In this document: positions 34,282-43,508 of the stretch, one piece after another
Numbering within the stretch: position 1 is the first letter of the stretch
Layout: each line of letters opens with the position of its first letter
Source: Mycobacterium paraseoulense
Lineage (GTDB): Bacteria; Actinomycetota; Actinomycetes; Mycobacteriales; Mycobacteriaceae
Reading direction: 5' to 3'
NCBI RefSeq assembly: GCF_010731655.1
Contig: NZ_AP022619.1
Span: 1,860,001 to 1,924,000 of the forward strand
Length of the DNA: 64,000 nt
The notes under the pieces: generated by a model
What the model saw: the letters and a program-made list of their open reading frames with translations, nothing else
Databases searched by the model: none
What the model was told of the DNA's origin: nothing
Made by a program: the position numbers and the translations under genes

Positions 34282-35526
34282 ATGACGACGTTCGATGACC
34301 GCGCGATCACGGACTTCGACCACCACTCCCCGGAGTATGCGGAGAACTCGCGGTCGATCAACGCGAGTCTGCGCGCGCAGTGCCCCGTCGCGCATACCGA
34401 TGCCCACGGCGGCTTCTACGTCATCAGCCGGTACGAGGATGTCGTCGCCGCGGCGAAGGACGACGAAACCTTCGCGTCGGGCCATGAGGTGAACGGGATC
34501 GGCCCGCTCGGCGTCACCATCCCTCCGTCACCGGTCCCGATGTTCCCGATCGAGATGGACGCGCCGGACTACCTGCCCTATCGCAGGCTCCTCAACCCGC
34601 TCTTCTCGCCCGCCGCCAGCAAGGCTTGGGAACCGCGCGTTGAGAAGTGGATCGACATCTGCCTGGACCAAGTCATCGAAACGGGCTCCTTCGACATCGT
34701 CGACGACCTCGCGAACCCGGTTCCATCGCTATTCACCTGCGAGTTCCTCGGCCTGCCCGTTGAACATTGGCGCGACTACGCCGAAGTGCAGCACGAGATC
34801 ATCTACACGCCGCCCGAGGAGCAGGAACAGGTGCTCGTTCGGTACCTGGAAGTGATCGGTCGAGTGTTCGGCATGATCACCGAGCGTCGAGCCAAGCCCG
34901 AGAAGGACGGCCTCATCAGCACACTGGTCACCACCGAGATCGACGGTGAGCCAGTTCCCGACGAGATGGTGCTGTCGATGGTCAACCTTGTGATGGCCGG
35001 CGGGTTCGACACCACCACCGCGGTCACCGCCAATGCGCTCATCTACCTGGCGGATAATCCCCAAGCACGTCAGCAGCTGATCGACAACCCCGACATGATC
35101 CCGCAGGCATGCGAGGAATTCCTCCGGTATTTCACACCGCAGCAGGGCCTGGCGCGCACCGTCACGAAGCCGGTGACCGTCGGTGAGGTGGAGCTCAAGC
35201 CCAACGACAGGGTCCTGCTGAGTTGGGCATCGGCAAACCAGGACGAATCGGCCTTCGACAATCCAGACGAGGTAGTTCTGGATCGATTTCCCAACCGGCA
35301 CACCACATTTGGCATCGGAATCCATCGCTGCCTGGGTTCACATATCGCACGCATCGAGTTGGCCACCATGGTGCGCAGGGTGCTGGCGCGCATGCCCGAC
35401 TACAAGGTGAACCATGATGGTGCCCGTCGCTATCCGAGCATCGGCGTGATCAACGGGTGGATCAACGTGCCCGCGACCTTCACGCCGGGCGAACGGCTGA
35501 GCAACGAGCGTCTGCCCGGCGCCTGA
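34282..35526 (+). CDS. Cytochrome P450
   Basis: 414 residues. I-helix GGFDTT near 237, ExxR in EEFLRY, heme loop FGIGIHRCLGS with Cys350. Paralogue of the P450 at 20289: both start ITDFDHHS/VDFDHHS, have AHGGF/YxVISRYEDV-like text and FSPxAxxxW. Last gene of the ALDH-SDR-P450 operon, 18 bases after the SDR with AGAGGTAACAG before the ATG. Converges with the frameshifted SDR at 35530. Confidence 0.94.
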   Translation: MTTFDDRAITDFDHHSPEYAENSRSINASLRAQCPVAHTDAHGGFYVISRYEDVVAAAKDDETFASGHEVNGIGPLGVTIPPSPVPMFPIEMDAPDYLPYRRLLNPLFSPAASKAWEPRVEKWIDICLDQVIETGSFDIVDDLANPVPSLFTCEFLGLPVEHWRDYAEVQHEIIYTPPEEQEQVLVRYLEVIGRVFGMITERRAKPEKDGLISTLVTTEIDGEPVPDEMVLSMVNLVMAGGFDTTTAVTANALIYLADNPQARQQLIDNPDMIPQACEEFLRYFTPQQGLARTVTKPVTVGEVELKPNDRVLLSWASANQDESAFDNPDEVVLDRFPNRHTTFGIGIHRCLGSHIARIELATMVRRVLARMPDYKVNHDGARRYPSIGVINGWINVPATFTPGERLSNERLPGA

Positions 35527-35529
35527 GCA

Positions 35530-36299
35530 CTACTTCGCGGTGAATCCGCCGTCGAACGGAATCACGGCGCCGGTCAGCGCTCTACCGTTGGGCCCGACGA
35601 GCACCAGCAGGAATTGCGCGACTTCACCAACATTGGCAAGACGGTCCAACAGCGGTCCGCCGGAGAGGCTTACGGCGTCGCGTAGTTGCTCGAGCTGCTC
35701 GTCGGTGAGGTTGCCGTACTCGACCGGCTCCATTCCACCGGGGCACACACAGTTCGCGCGAATACCGTACGCCGCGTAGTCGACCGCAGTGGTCCTCGTC
35801 ATCGAGACCAGGCCGCCCTTGGCGGCTGCGTAGGCGGCACTGCCCTTGAAGCCCACCAACGCCACCATGGAACCGACATTGACGACGGCACCGTTTCGCG
35901 GCGTTGCATCATCGACGGCAGCACCGCCCGGGTGAATAGAAAGGGGCCAGTGAGATCGACGGCCAGGAAGCTGTCCCACTCGTCGAGCGGCGTCTCGTGC
36001 AGCGGATGGGGCGCCGCGTGCAGCCCGGCGTTGTTGATCAAAATGTCGACGCCGCCGAACGCTTGGATCGATTGCGCGGCAGCGCGGTTCGCGGTGTCGG
36101 GCTTGGCCACGTCACCGGCCACGACCAGCACGCGCCCACCGTTCACTTCGATGACCCCGGCGACCTCCTCGAGCTTCTCCGCACGTCTGCCGACCAGTGT
36201 GACCGCAGCGCCTTCCCGCGCGAACAGCGTCGCGGTCGCCGCCCCGAGTCCTGTTCCTGCACCGGTGATCACGGCCACCTTGCCGTCAAGCTGCCCCAC
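35530..36299 (-). pseudogene. SDR family oxidoreductase, frameshifted
   Basis: N-terminal part (36299 to about 35905) has TGAGTGLG, NNAGLH and ends VLPSMMQRR. The C-terminal part (from about 35910 to 35530) continues in another frame with NGAVVNVGSM, YAAAKGGL and LTGAVIPFDGGFTAK. Together they make one normal SDR of about 256 residues with Ser, Tyr and Lys intact. A single missing base in the CGCCGCGAAACGG region would explain the break, for instance a lost G. So either a recent pseudogene or a sequence error. Follows the acyl-CoA ligase by two bases in the NPD operon. Confidence 0.8.
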
Positions 36300-36301
36300 G
36301 T

Positions 36302-37735
36302 TCAGCTGCCACCTTTCAACTGACCTCGGACGACCTTTCCCATCGGGTTGCGTGGCAGCCGGGTGATGACGAACTCGTCCGGAACCTTGCTGTGAGACAG
36401 CACCTCACGGGCTTGCAGACGCACCTGGGCGATGTCCACGGTGCCCCCTGGCGCCGTCTCGACGTATGCGACGATGCGTTGGCCCAGCCTCTCGTCGTCC
36501 TCCCCGACCACGGCAACGTCGCGCACTCCAGGCAGCTGGCCGAGCACGCTCTCGAGCTCGGCCGCGTTGACGTTCACCCCGCCGCGGACGATCACATCGG
36601 CGGTGCGTCCGTTCACGTGCACCGCCCCATCGGCATCTACCCAGCCGTAATCCCCTGTACGGAGACACCTTTCAGCGCCCGGCCGGGGTGCGAACCCGTC
36701 CGGCGTCCACGTGCCCGCGGCCGGCAGGTACATGTTGGCCCAGGCTCCACTTACGGCGGCGGACACCGTCAGTGCGCCCTGCTGACCAACGACCAACCGG
36801 CGGCCATGCTCGTCGCACGCGTGGACCGCGAGGTGTGGCAGTGGCTTGCCGGCTGAGCCCGCGGCATGCGGTACCTCGGGGTCCTCGATGCATACGACTC
36901 CCGGCGCTTCGGTCATGCCGTAGGAGCCGATGAGCCGACGACCGAACTTCGATTCGAAAGCACTGCGCAGCGGTTCCGAGAGTCCCGCGGCCCCCGTCCC
37001 TGCCACCCGCAGTGAGGCCAGCATGTCCGCGGTGATCTCGTCGTCGTGGACCAGGTCGTAAATAGTTGCCGGAACGAGCGCGTTCACCATGGTCAGCTTA
37101 CGGTCGCGGCACGCGTAGGCGACGCCACGCGCGTTCATTCGCTCGACCGCCACGCAGGTGGCTTGGGCGAACAGCGCGGGCAGCGCGCCAACGGCGATCA
37201 GATTGTGGATGCTCATCGGAAGGACGACGCCGATCCTGTCGTCCGCACGCAACTGGGCTTCAGCCAGCACCGCGGCGAGGAGGGACACTGCTGACCGGCT
37301 GTGCACGAACGCCTTTGGTGTGCCGGTGGTTCCGCTGGTGAAGCCAATCGCGCACGGCACCGAGGGATCGGGAGGTGGGGCGTCGAACGTCTCGTCGGCC
37401 GCCAGCGACGGCAGGTCCTGCTCGGTGATCGTCAGCGTGGGCGTGACGAGCGCGCGCTGCCGTTGACGTTCGGCCTCAGGAGCGGCGGGGTTGACACCTA
37501 CCCAGATCGCGCCCGTCATCGCGCACGCGAGGTAAACCTCCACCGAAGCAACCGAATTCGGCAGCATCACCGCGACACGATCTCCCAGGTCCACCCCGAG
37601 CCGAGCCAGACCGGCCGCCATCTGTTGGACCGAGGTTGCGAGCTCTTGGTAACTCATCGATCGCCGAGAGTCCTCCAGCGCAACGCCGCGTGGGTCGGGC
37701 CGGTCCAGGAGCGCAAGGAAGTCGGGCGCCGTCAT
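36302..37735 (-). CDS. Acyl-CoA synthetase / AMP-dependent ligase
   Basis: 477 residues. ANL superfamily: P-loop-like FTSGTTGTPKA near 153, GSYGMTEAPG near 290, LRTGDYGWVD near 375, GGVNVNAAELE hinge, and C-terminal catalytic Lys in NPMGKVVRGQL. Converts a carboxylic acid to acyl-AMP, then acyl-CoA. Shorter than most FadD proteins (about 500-550). Downstream of an enoyl-CoA hydratase by six bases and followed by the frameshifted SDR, in the four-gene NPD operon. Confidence 0.92.
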   Translation of the reverse strand: MTAPDFLALLDRPDPRGVALEDSRRSMSYQELATSVQQMAAGLARLGVDLGDRVAVMLPNSVASVEVYLACAMTGAIWVGVNPAAPEAERQRQRALVTPTLTITEQDLPSLAADETFDAPPPDPSVPCAIGFTSGTTGTPKAFVHSRSAVSLLAAVLAEAQLRADDRIGVVLPMSIHNLIAVGALPALFAQATCVAVERMNARGVAYACRDRKLTMVNALVPATIYDLVHDDEITADMLASLRVAGTGAAGLSEPLRSAFESKFGRRLIGSYGMTEAPGVVCIEDPEVPHAAGSAGKPLPHLAVHACDEHGRRLVVGQQGALTVSAAVSGAWANMYLPAAGTWTPDGFAPRPGAERCLRTGDYGWVDADGAVHVNGRTADVIVRGGVNVNAAELESVLGQLPGVRDVAVVGEDDERLGQRIVAYVETAPGGTVDIAQVRLQAREVLSHSKVPDEFVITRLPRNPMGKVVRGQLKGGS

Positions 37736-37741
37736 CGTTGG

Positions 37742-38539
37742 CTAATCGGTCTTCCAGTTCGGCGCTCTTTTCTCGGCGAACGCACGGAACCCTTCGGTGA
37801 AATCCGGGTGGTGCCATTGGGTTTTGACCAAACCGAAGCCATACTCGACGGCCTGCGAGTAGGGCATCTCGAGCGAAGCCCAGACCGCCTGCTGCGACAG
37901 TGACACTGCGTGCGGCGAGTTGAGGGTGATGTCGTGGGCGATCTGCCGCGCGGTCGCAAGCAGTTCCCCCGGCTCGGTCAGCTCATCTACCAGCCCGAGA
38001 TCGTATGCGCGTTGGGCAGAGAGCCGGAAGGCTCTGCCCTGCAGGGTCATTCGCAACGCGGTGCCCAGTGGCAACCGTTTAGCCAACCCCACGTTTTCAG
38101 GACCACCGACCATCCCGACATTGACGTGGCTGTCCAGAAAGACCGCGTTCGTGGAGGCGACGATGATGTCCGCGTCGACGACAAAATGCAGTCCGGCGCC
38201 CACCGCCATGCCGTTCACCGCGCACACCGTGGGCTTCCAGACGTTGTTGTGGCGCGATGTCAGTCCGACGTCTTCGCTCATTCGTCCGAGTCCCACGCCG
38301 ACACCGCCGCGCTGGTTGACGCCGTTCAGATCGGCACCGGTGCAGAAGTGTCGTTCACCGGCCCCGGTGATCAGCACGCAACGGATGGCGGGATCCTCTG
38401 CGATATGCCGCCACGCCTGCTGGAACCACTTCAGGATTGCCGGTGTTAGGGCGTTGCCATGGTCGGGCCGATTCAGTGTGATGTGGGCGATGTGGTCCGC
38501 AACGTGGAACAAGACCTCACCTTCGGGTGGCGCATCCAT
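37742..38539 (-). CDS. Enoyl-CoA hydratase/isomerase family protein
   Basis: 265 residues, standard crotonase length. HITLNRPDHGNALTP, oxyanion segment HFCTGADLNG, NGMAVGAGLHFVVDADI, and C-terminal EGFRAFAEKRAPNW. The usual second catalytic Glu position falls in GMVGGPENVGLAKRL, where Pro-Glu is present. May hydrate, isomerise or hydrolyse an unsaturated or ring acyl-CoA. ATG 38539 has AGAGGAG five bases upstream; the longer frame to 38641 overlaps the NPD gene. Second gene of the operon. Confidence 0.92.
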   Translation of the reverse strand: MDAPPEGEVLFHVADHIAHITLNRPDHGNALTPAILKWFQQAWRHIAEDPAIRCVLITGAGERHFCTGADLNGVNQRGGVGVGLGRMSEDVGLTSRHNNVWKPTVCAVNGMAVGAGLHFVVDADIIVASTNAVFLDSHVNVGMVGGPENVGLAKRLPLGTALRMTLQGRAFRLSAQRAYDLGLVDELTEPGELLATARQIAHDITLNSPHAVSLSQQAVWASLEMPYSQAVEYGFGLVKTQWHHPDFTEGFRAFAEKRAPNWKTD

Positions 38540-38549
38540 CGTGCTCCTC

Positions 38550-39548
38550 TCAGGCCAGCGCTTCGTCGACCAGTCGCGCGACGTCAGCCATATCGGGGGT
38601 TCTGCATGCCGCGACGTACTCACGCCGTAGCCGGGCGACAAGCTCTGCGACCGTAGGGATGTCGTCGATGAGGTCGATACCCTGCCCCGCCGACCAAAGG
38701 TTCTTCCAGGGCTTCACACCGTCGGGTAGGTGTGTGTGATTGATCTTGCCCGCTACGGCAGGCTTGGGAAGAGCGGACGGGTCGAGCCCCACCGTGGTCA
38801 TCGATTCCGTCATCCAGTTGGCCCCCACTCCGGCGATGTCTGGGGTGTACAGCAGGTCCGTGGAGGAGGCGCGCAAGATCATGGCCTTGTACTCGTCCGC
38901 GGCCATCGACTCCCTGGTGGCGATGAAACGCGTACCGAGATACGACAAGTCAGCACCGAGGATCTCTGCGGCGCGAATCACCGCGCCATTGGAGACCGCG
39001 CCAGCCATCACGATGACGCCGTCGAACATGCTTCTTATCTTGGGAATCAGCACGAGGTGGCTGATCGTCCCGGAATGCCCGCCTCCGCCGGCGCCGATGC
39101 AGGTCAGTCCGTCGACGCCAGCCGCGATCGCCTTCTCCGCGAATCGAATCGTCGTCACGTCGTGGAAGATCACTCGGCCCATGTCATGCACCCGTCGCGC
39201 GAGCGTCGCGGGATTGCCGGTCGCCGAGATGATGATCTCGACGCCGTAGCGCTCGCACACGCCCAGATTCTCGGCCAGCTCGTCCTCATCGAGGAACGTC
39301 GCGAGGTTGACCGCCAGCGGCCCGACCCGCGCTGTCGGATTCGTTTCCGAATACACGTCGAGTTCCTCGCGGATGGCGCGCAACCAGGCGTCGAAAACCT
39401 CGATCCCGCGTGCATTCTGCCTCGGCAGCGCGCCGACGATGCCCGCCTTGCACGCTTCGGTGACCAACTGCGGGCCCGATACCAGAAACATGGGTGCGCA
39501 GATCGCGGGCAGCGTCAGATTCTGCCGTAACCGGTGGTCGAGGGCCAT
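38550..39548 (-). CDS. Nitronate monooxygenase / 2-nitropropane dioxygenase-like FMN protein
   Basis: 332 residues. TIM barrel with LPAICAPMFLVSGPQL, GADLSYLGTRF for phosphate binding, and IGAGGGGHSGT, where the His is the family's catalytic or FMN-near residue. In mycobacterial catabolic operons such proteins may act as trans-2-enoyl-CoA reductase-like or nitronate oxygenases; true substrate unknown. First gene of the operon NPD, enoyl-CoA hydratase, ligase, SDR. Divergent from the TetR at 39647 across a perfect inverted repeat. Confidence 0.9.
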   Translation of the reverse strand: MALDHRLRQNLTLPAICAPMFLVSGPQLVTEACKAGIVGALPRQNARGIEVFDAWLRAIREELDVYSETNPTARVGPLAVNLATFLDEDELAENLGVCERYGVEIIISATGNPATLARRVHDMGRVIFHDVTTIRFAEKAIAAGVDGLTCIGAGGGGHSGTISHLVLIPKIRSMFDGVIVMAGAVSNGAVIRAAEILGADLSYLGTRFIATRESMAADEYKAMILRASSTDLLYTPDIAGVGANWMTESMTTVGLDPSALPKPAVAGKINHTHLPDGVKPWKNLWSAGQGIDLIDDIPTVAELVARLRREYVAACRTPDMADVARLVDEALA

Positions 39549-39612
39549 GACGTCACGTTATCGCCGGAAAAAGCCCCTCAGCCAGTGCCGTAGCTGAAAA
39601 CGGGACTTCGGG

Positions 39613-39629
39613 TGGCTACCCTGTAGCCA
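39613..39629. promoter_or_regulatory. Perfect 17-bp inverted repeat, probable TetR operator
   Basis: TGGCTAC-CCT-GTAGCCA: two exact 7-base arms around a 3-base centre, in the 98-bp space between the NPD operon and the TetR gene. Size and position fit an operator shared by the divergent promoters. I found no second copy in the window. Confidence 0.6.
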
Positions 39630-39646
39630 AGAATGGCGATCGGAGA

Positions 39647-40261
39647 ATGACGATGGCGTCGGCCACCGTGACCACACAGAAGGCTCAGGACGAACGCAGT
39701 AGACTGCTGACGGCGGCGATGGAGGTGCTCCAGCGCAGCGGCTGGTGGGGGTTCAAAGTCGAAAGCGTGCTTCGGCAGGCGAAGCTCTCGACGCGAAGCT
39801 TCTACCGGTATTTCGACAAGAAGAGCGACCTGTTGCTCGCGCTGCTCGAATACGAAGTCGGTGGGGCGGCCATTCACCTGCGCCGAGTTGCCGACGCAGC
39901 GAGTACCCCGCCGGAGAAGGTCCGCGCATGGTTGGCCGCGACCATCGACATGGCGTACCTGGAAGACCTAGCGAAGCCGTCGTCGCTGTTCGCGTCGCAT
40001 TGGCGGGAGCTGCTGCCCGAGTATCCCGACGAACTCGAGCGCGTCACCGAGCGCCTGATCGCACCGCTGGCCGAGGCCATTCGGGCAGGCAAGGACGGCG
40101 GCGACTTTCACTCAGACGACCCCATCGCCGATGCGAAGGCGATCTATTTTTTGGTCGCAGGCATGACCGCCGACCAGGCTGCCGCGGGCGGCCCCATTCC
40201 CCGCGAAGAGTTGGAGCATATCGTGATGCCGTTCATCAGCCGCGCCCTCGGCATGCATTAG
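39647..40261 (+). CDS. TetR/AcrR family transcriptional regulator
   Basis: 204 residues. HTH at about 14-62: LTAAMEVLQRSGWWGFKVES, then VLRQAKLSTRSFYRYFDKKS. C-terminal ligand domain with SSLFASHWRELLPEYPDEL and a MHC-like end. GGAGA precedes the ATG. Divergent from the NPD operon, with a perfect inverted repeat between: very likely its autorepressor and the repressor of that operon. Its stop overlaps the acyl-CoA dehydrogenase stop, sharing the four bases TTAG. Confidence 0.92.
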   Translation: MTMASATVTTQKAQDERSRLLTAAMEVLQRSGWWGFKVESVLRQAKLSTRSFYRYFDKKSDLLLALLEYEVGGAAIHLRRVADAASTPPEKVRAWLAATIDMAYLEDLAKPSSLFASHWRELLPEYPDELERVTERLIAPLAEAIRAGKDGGDFHSDDPIADAKAIYFLVAGMTADQAAAGGPIPREELEHIVMPFISRALGMH

Positions 40262-41376
40262 ATTCCGACCAGCGCCGCCAGCCGTTCGCGTTGCCATGCC
40301 GGGTCGCCGAAGAGGATCTCCGACGTCTTGGCACGCTTGAAGTACAGGTGGGCGGGATGTTCCCAGGTGAAGCCGATCCCACCGTGGATTTGGATGTTCT
40401 CCCCCGCGACACGGGTATAGGCCGCCGAGCAGTGTGCCTTGGCCAGCGCCGCGGCTACTAACGCCTCGTCGTTGCCGTCATCGAGAACACCGGCCGCGTA
40501 GTAGGCCGCCGATCGGGCCGATTCCACGTCCACGAGCATGTCGGCGCACTTGTGCTTGATGGCCTGGAAACTTCCTATCGGCCTGCCGAACTGGATGCGG
40601 ACCTTCGCATACTCAACCGCCATGTCCAGGCAGCGCTGGGCTCCGCCAACCTGTTCGGCGGCCACTAAGATCGCCGCGATCGCCATGGCCCGCTCGAACA
40701 CGGCCTCACCGTCGGCGTCGCCGGCCAACGGGCGAGCCGGAGCGGAGGCGAGCTCGACGCGTGCCTGGGGCCGCGTCATGTCCAGCGTGCTCAGCGCCGT
40801 GACAGTCACCTCCGGTGAGTTTGCCTCCACTACGTAGAGATTGACAGTGCCGAGCGGCGACCGCGCCGAGGTGATCAATATATCGGCGTGCTGTCCGTCG
40901 ACGACGTACATCTTTACGCCTGTCAATCGGACCCCGCCGCCAACGCCTGCCTCCGCAGTCACCTCCGCCGCGGATGCACCCCAGCTTCCGGACTGCTCGG
41001 CGATGGCCAACGTCCCGATGCAATCGCCCGAGGCCAACCCCGGAAGGTACTGGGTCTTGAGTTCGTCGTCCTCGGAAAGCATGACCGCGCCTGCCGCCGC
41101 CACAGTCGACACCAACGGCGCGACCAGCAGCGCCGCGCCGGCGCGCTCTGCGACCAGCGCGAAATCGAGGAATCGGAAACCACCGCCACCGTATGCCTCC
41201 GGCACGATCAGACCCGGGAGGCCCAGTTGCCCGGCCATCTGTGACCACACCGCCGGATCCGCTGCGCCGCCTTCGGCCATCAGGCGCCGCACCTCGGTTT
41301 CTGGCGAGCGCTTGTCGAAGAACGCCGCGGCGGCGCCGGTCAACTCGTGTTGTTCCTCGGTAAGCGTGAAACTCAT
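40258..41376 (-). CDS. Acyl-CoA dehydrogenase family protein
   Basis: 372 residues. FadE-type domains: N-terminal helices (TLTEEQHELTGAAAAFFDK), beta domain with AIAEQSGSWG, and C-terminal VRIQFGRPIGSFQAIKHKCA, IQIHGGIGFTWEHPAHLYFK. The Glu base of classical enzymes is not obvious, as is usual for the beta-like chain of paired mycobacterial FadEs. ATG 41376 was chosen (GGAGGG ahead) over upstream text overlapping the hydratase. Last gene of the 45712-40258 operon; partner may be the chain at 47320 or 43509. Confidence 0.9.
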   Translation of the reverse strand: MSFTLTEEQHELTGAAAAFFDKRSPETEVRRLMAEGGAADPAVWSQMAGQLGLPGLIVPEAYGGGGFRFLDFALVAERAGAALLVAPLVSTVAAAGAVMLSEDDELKTQYLPGLASGDCIGTLAIAEQSGSWGASAAEVTAEAGVGGGVRLTGVKMYVVDGQHADILITSARSPLGTVNLYVVEANSPEVTVTALSTLDMTRPQARVELASAPARPLAGDADGEAVFERAMAIAAILVAAEQVGGAQRCLDMAVEYAKVRIQFGRPIGSFQAIKHKCADMLVDVESARSAAYYAAGVLDDGNDEALVAAALAKAHCSAAYTRVAGENIQIHGGIGFTWEHPAHLYFKRAKTSEILFGDPAWQRERLAALVGI

Positions 41377-41389
41377 CATCCCTCCGCGC

Positions 41390-42190
41390 TCAGTTGCCGG
41401 TGAAATCCGGCTCGCGTCGTTCGACGAACGCACGGAGGCCTTCTTTGAAATCGGCACTCCGCACGGTGGCTTCGACAGATTTGGTCTCCTGCGACAGCGC
41501 CGCGTCCAGCCCGCCTGACGCGGGGTTGTTGAGCAGCTTTTTGGTGTGACCGAGCGAATACGTCGGCCCCGAGGCCAGTTCCGTCGCCAACTCTTCGGCC
41601 ACCTGCTCAAGGGCATCCGGCGCGACGGCGGCATCGATCAAACCCCATTCCACGGCCGTCGCCGCATCGATTGCGGTGCCCCGGAAGAGCATCTGGCGGG
41701 CCCTGCGCAAACCCACCAACCGGGGCAGCAGGAACGACCCGCCGCTGTCCACCGAAAAGCCACGTTTGCAGAATGGTTCGACGAACGCGGCATCGGTGGC
41801 CGCGACGACGAAATCGCACACCACGGCCAGATGCAGACCCAGTCCGATCGCCTTGCCCTGCACGGCGCTGATGGTCGGCACGGGGCAGTTCCACACCGCA
41901 GAGATGAGTCCGTGGGCACCGGCCTCCAACGAGCGGGTCAAGTGGCCGGTGCGGGGTTTGCCCTGATCGGCGTTCGCAGAGACCAGATCCGCGCCTGCGC
42001 AGAAGTTGCGACCTTCCGCGCGAATCAGAATCGCGCGCACGTCGCCACCACCATCGACCGCCCGGATCTCGCCGAGCAACGCCGCGCATTCCTGTTGCCG
42101 CAACGCATTTCCCTTGTCTGGCCGGTTCAACGTCAGGATCAACGCGGAACCGACCACCGCCGCCGTGATCCCCGCGGAAGCGTCACGCAT
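41390..42190 (-). CDS. Enoyl-CoA hydratase/isomerase family protein
   Basis: 266 residues. LILTLNRPDKGNALRQQE, oxyanion segment RNFCAGADLVSA, VQGKAIGLGLHLAVVCDF, RGFSVDSGGSFLLPRLVG, and C-terminal EGLRAFVERREPDF. In the last segment an Asp stands where many hydratases have the catalytic Glu, as in hydrolase/isomerase members. Overlaps the MaoC-like gene upstream by eight bases and lies 13 bases before the acyl-CoA dehydrogenase: tightly packed operon. Confidence 0.92.
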   Translation of the reverse strand: MRDASAGITAAVVGSALILTLNRPDKGNALRQQECAALLGEIRAVDGGGDVRAILIRAEGRNFCAGADLVSANADQGKPRTGHLTRSLEAGAHGLISAVWNCPVPTISAVQGKAIGLGLHLAVVCDFVVAATDAAFVEPFCKRGFSVDSGGSFLLPRLVGLRRARQMLFRGTAIDAATAVEWGLIDAAVAPDALEQVAEELATELASGPTYSLGHTKKLLNNPASGGLDAALSQETKSVEATVRSADFKEGLRAFVERREPDFTGN

Positions 42191-43469
42191 TGTTGGACTT
42201 CAGTAGTTCGCCGTGGCGCTCGAAAATGCGCACGGCGTCCCGCTGCAGATCCTTCGGCGCATCCGGCAGCATGGCGGCGCCGAGTTCTCGGCTGGGGAGG
42301 CTGATGGTCGCATCGGCTTGCGCCGTGGTGTCACCGCGCTGGTTCTGCACCTCGACGGCGACGTCGATCAGCATCAGGCCATCCTCTTGCCGCTTGCCGT
42401 CGACCTTACCGGTGAGGTACTGAATGTCGCCCTGGTAGTTGAACTTCCGGATCTCGTCGTGCTGACGGACCACGAAGCCGCCATCGCCCATCCAGTCGGT
42501 GAGGAAGTGGTGAATCCAGCATTCACGCAACACGCCGTAGTCGTAGGCCCTTGGGTTGCCGATGGCCTTGGCCCATTCGGAATCCCAGTGCACGCGCTGT
42601 GCGACGTCGGGCACGCCGTACTCGTTGTCGATGTAAAACGCCGGGATTCGGCGGCGGTTCTGGTACGCCAACCTACCCGTCTTCAGCCCATAGGGCACAA
42701 AACCGTAACCGCCGGCATGGAATACCACCATGTCGGTGGTAGTGAGTGGTCCTTTGGCCATCGTCCCCATCTCCTCGCCGACGACGACGTCCTCCCAGTA
42801 CCGCGGTTCGGCGCCACGCACCTTTTCGGCGGCGTAGATCTCGTCCAGCGCGGCGATGTCCTCTTTGGTGTAGGACGGATCTTCGATCGCGCTGTACTTG
42901 CCCTTCTCGCGGGCTTTCTTGCGTTCGGTGTAGATCACCAAGGTTCGGTAGACGCCCACGACCTCGGCGTGCTGGTTCATCTTCACGTCTCGCAGCACAC
43001 GTATCACCGATCGCCCGGCGAAGTCCGACGTTTTCTCCTCGACGGACTCCAGCCCTGAGAAGCTGTACAGGGTGTCACCGGGATAGACGGGGCGATACCA
43101 CTCCCATGTCCCGCCGGACACGAAGGCGTGTATCCCGCGATAGCTGCCGCCACGCAGTTCTTTCGGCAGCTTGTCGCCGCGTAGCGGCGCGTTGAGGACA
43201 GCGGCCATGATTTGCGGCGCGATCTGGCCGCCCCATCGCGTCGCCCGGCCGTAGTCCGGGTCGGTGTAGAGCGGATTGTCGTCGCCGTAGCCGTGCGCGA
43301 AGTTGCGGATCGCCTCGGGGGTAGCGGTCGCGATGAGCTCCTGACTGCGCGCGGCAGCCCACACCCTTAGCGCCGCACGGTCTTTGGCGATATCGGCGTC
43401 GTCGATCTCGGCCGACGTCGCTTCCTTGAACTTTTCCGACGTGGTGTCCGTGTTCGTGGCTTGGGTCAT
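42183..43469 (-). CDS. MaoC / FAS1-like dehydratase (double hotdog) protein
   Basis: 428 residues. First hotdog has RNFAHGYGDDNPLYTDPDYG, resembling the Asp-His hydratase-2 motif, followed by WGGQIAPQIMAAVL. Second hotdog from about residue 225 (YWEDVVVGEEMGTMAKGPLT) with DYGVLRECWIHHFLTDWMGD. Double-hotdog hydratases of this kind act on enoyl-CoA with bulky acyl chains (steroid side chain degradation in mycobacteria is the known example). The usual active-site His appears as Tyr in LYTDPD, so the second domain may hold catalysis. In the operon between two FadEs and a hydratase. Confidence 0.86.
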   Translation of the reverse strand: MTQATNTDTTSEKFKEATSAEIDDADIAKDRAALRVWAAARSQELIATATPEAIRNFAHGYGDDNPLYTDPDYGRATRWGGQIAPQIMAAVLNAPLRGDKLPKELRGGSYRGIHAFVSGGTWEWYRPVYPGDTLYSFSGLESVEEKTSDFAGRSVIRVLRDVKMNQHAEVVGVYRTLVIYTERKKAREKGKYSAIEDPSYTKEDIAALDEIYAAEKVRGAEPRYWEDVVVGEEMGTMAKGPLTTTDMVVFHAGGYGFVPYGLKTGRLAYQNRRRIPAFYIDNEYGVPDVAQRVHWDSEWAKAIGNPRAYDYGVLRECWIHHFLTDWMGDGGFVVRQHDEIRKFNYQGDIQYLTGKVDGKRQEDGLMLIDVAVEVQNQRGDTTAQADATISLPSRELGAAMLPDAPKDLQRDAVRIFERHGELLKSNNA

Positions 43470-43508
43470 GGAGGGCTCCTGGTTGGCGGGTGAAGGATGT
43501 GGCTCGTG

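Noticed and set aside
41377..41634. Upstream extension of the acyl-CoA dehydrogenase at 40258-41376
   Set aside because: It overlaps the hydratase in another frame; the ATG at 41376 follows a ribosome-binding site and the family N-terminus.
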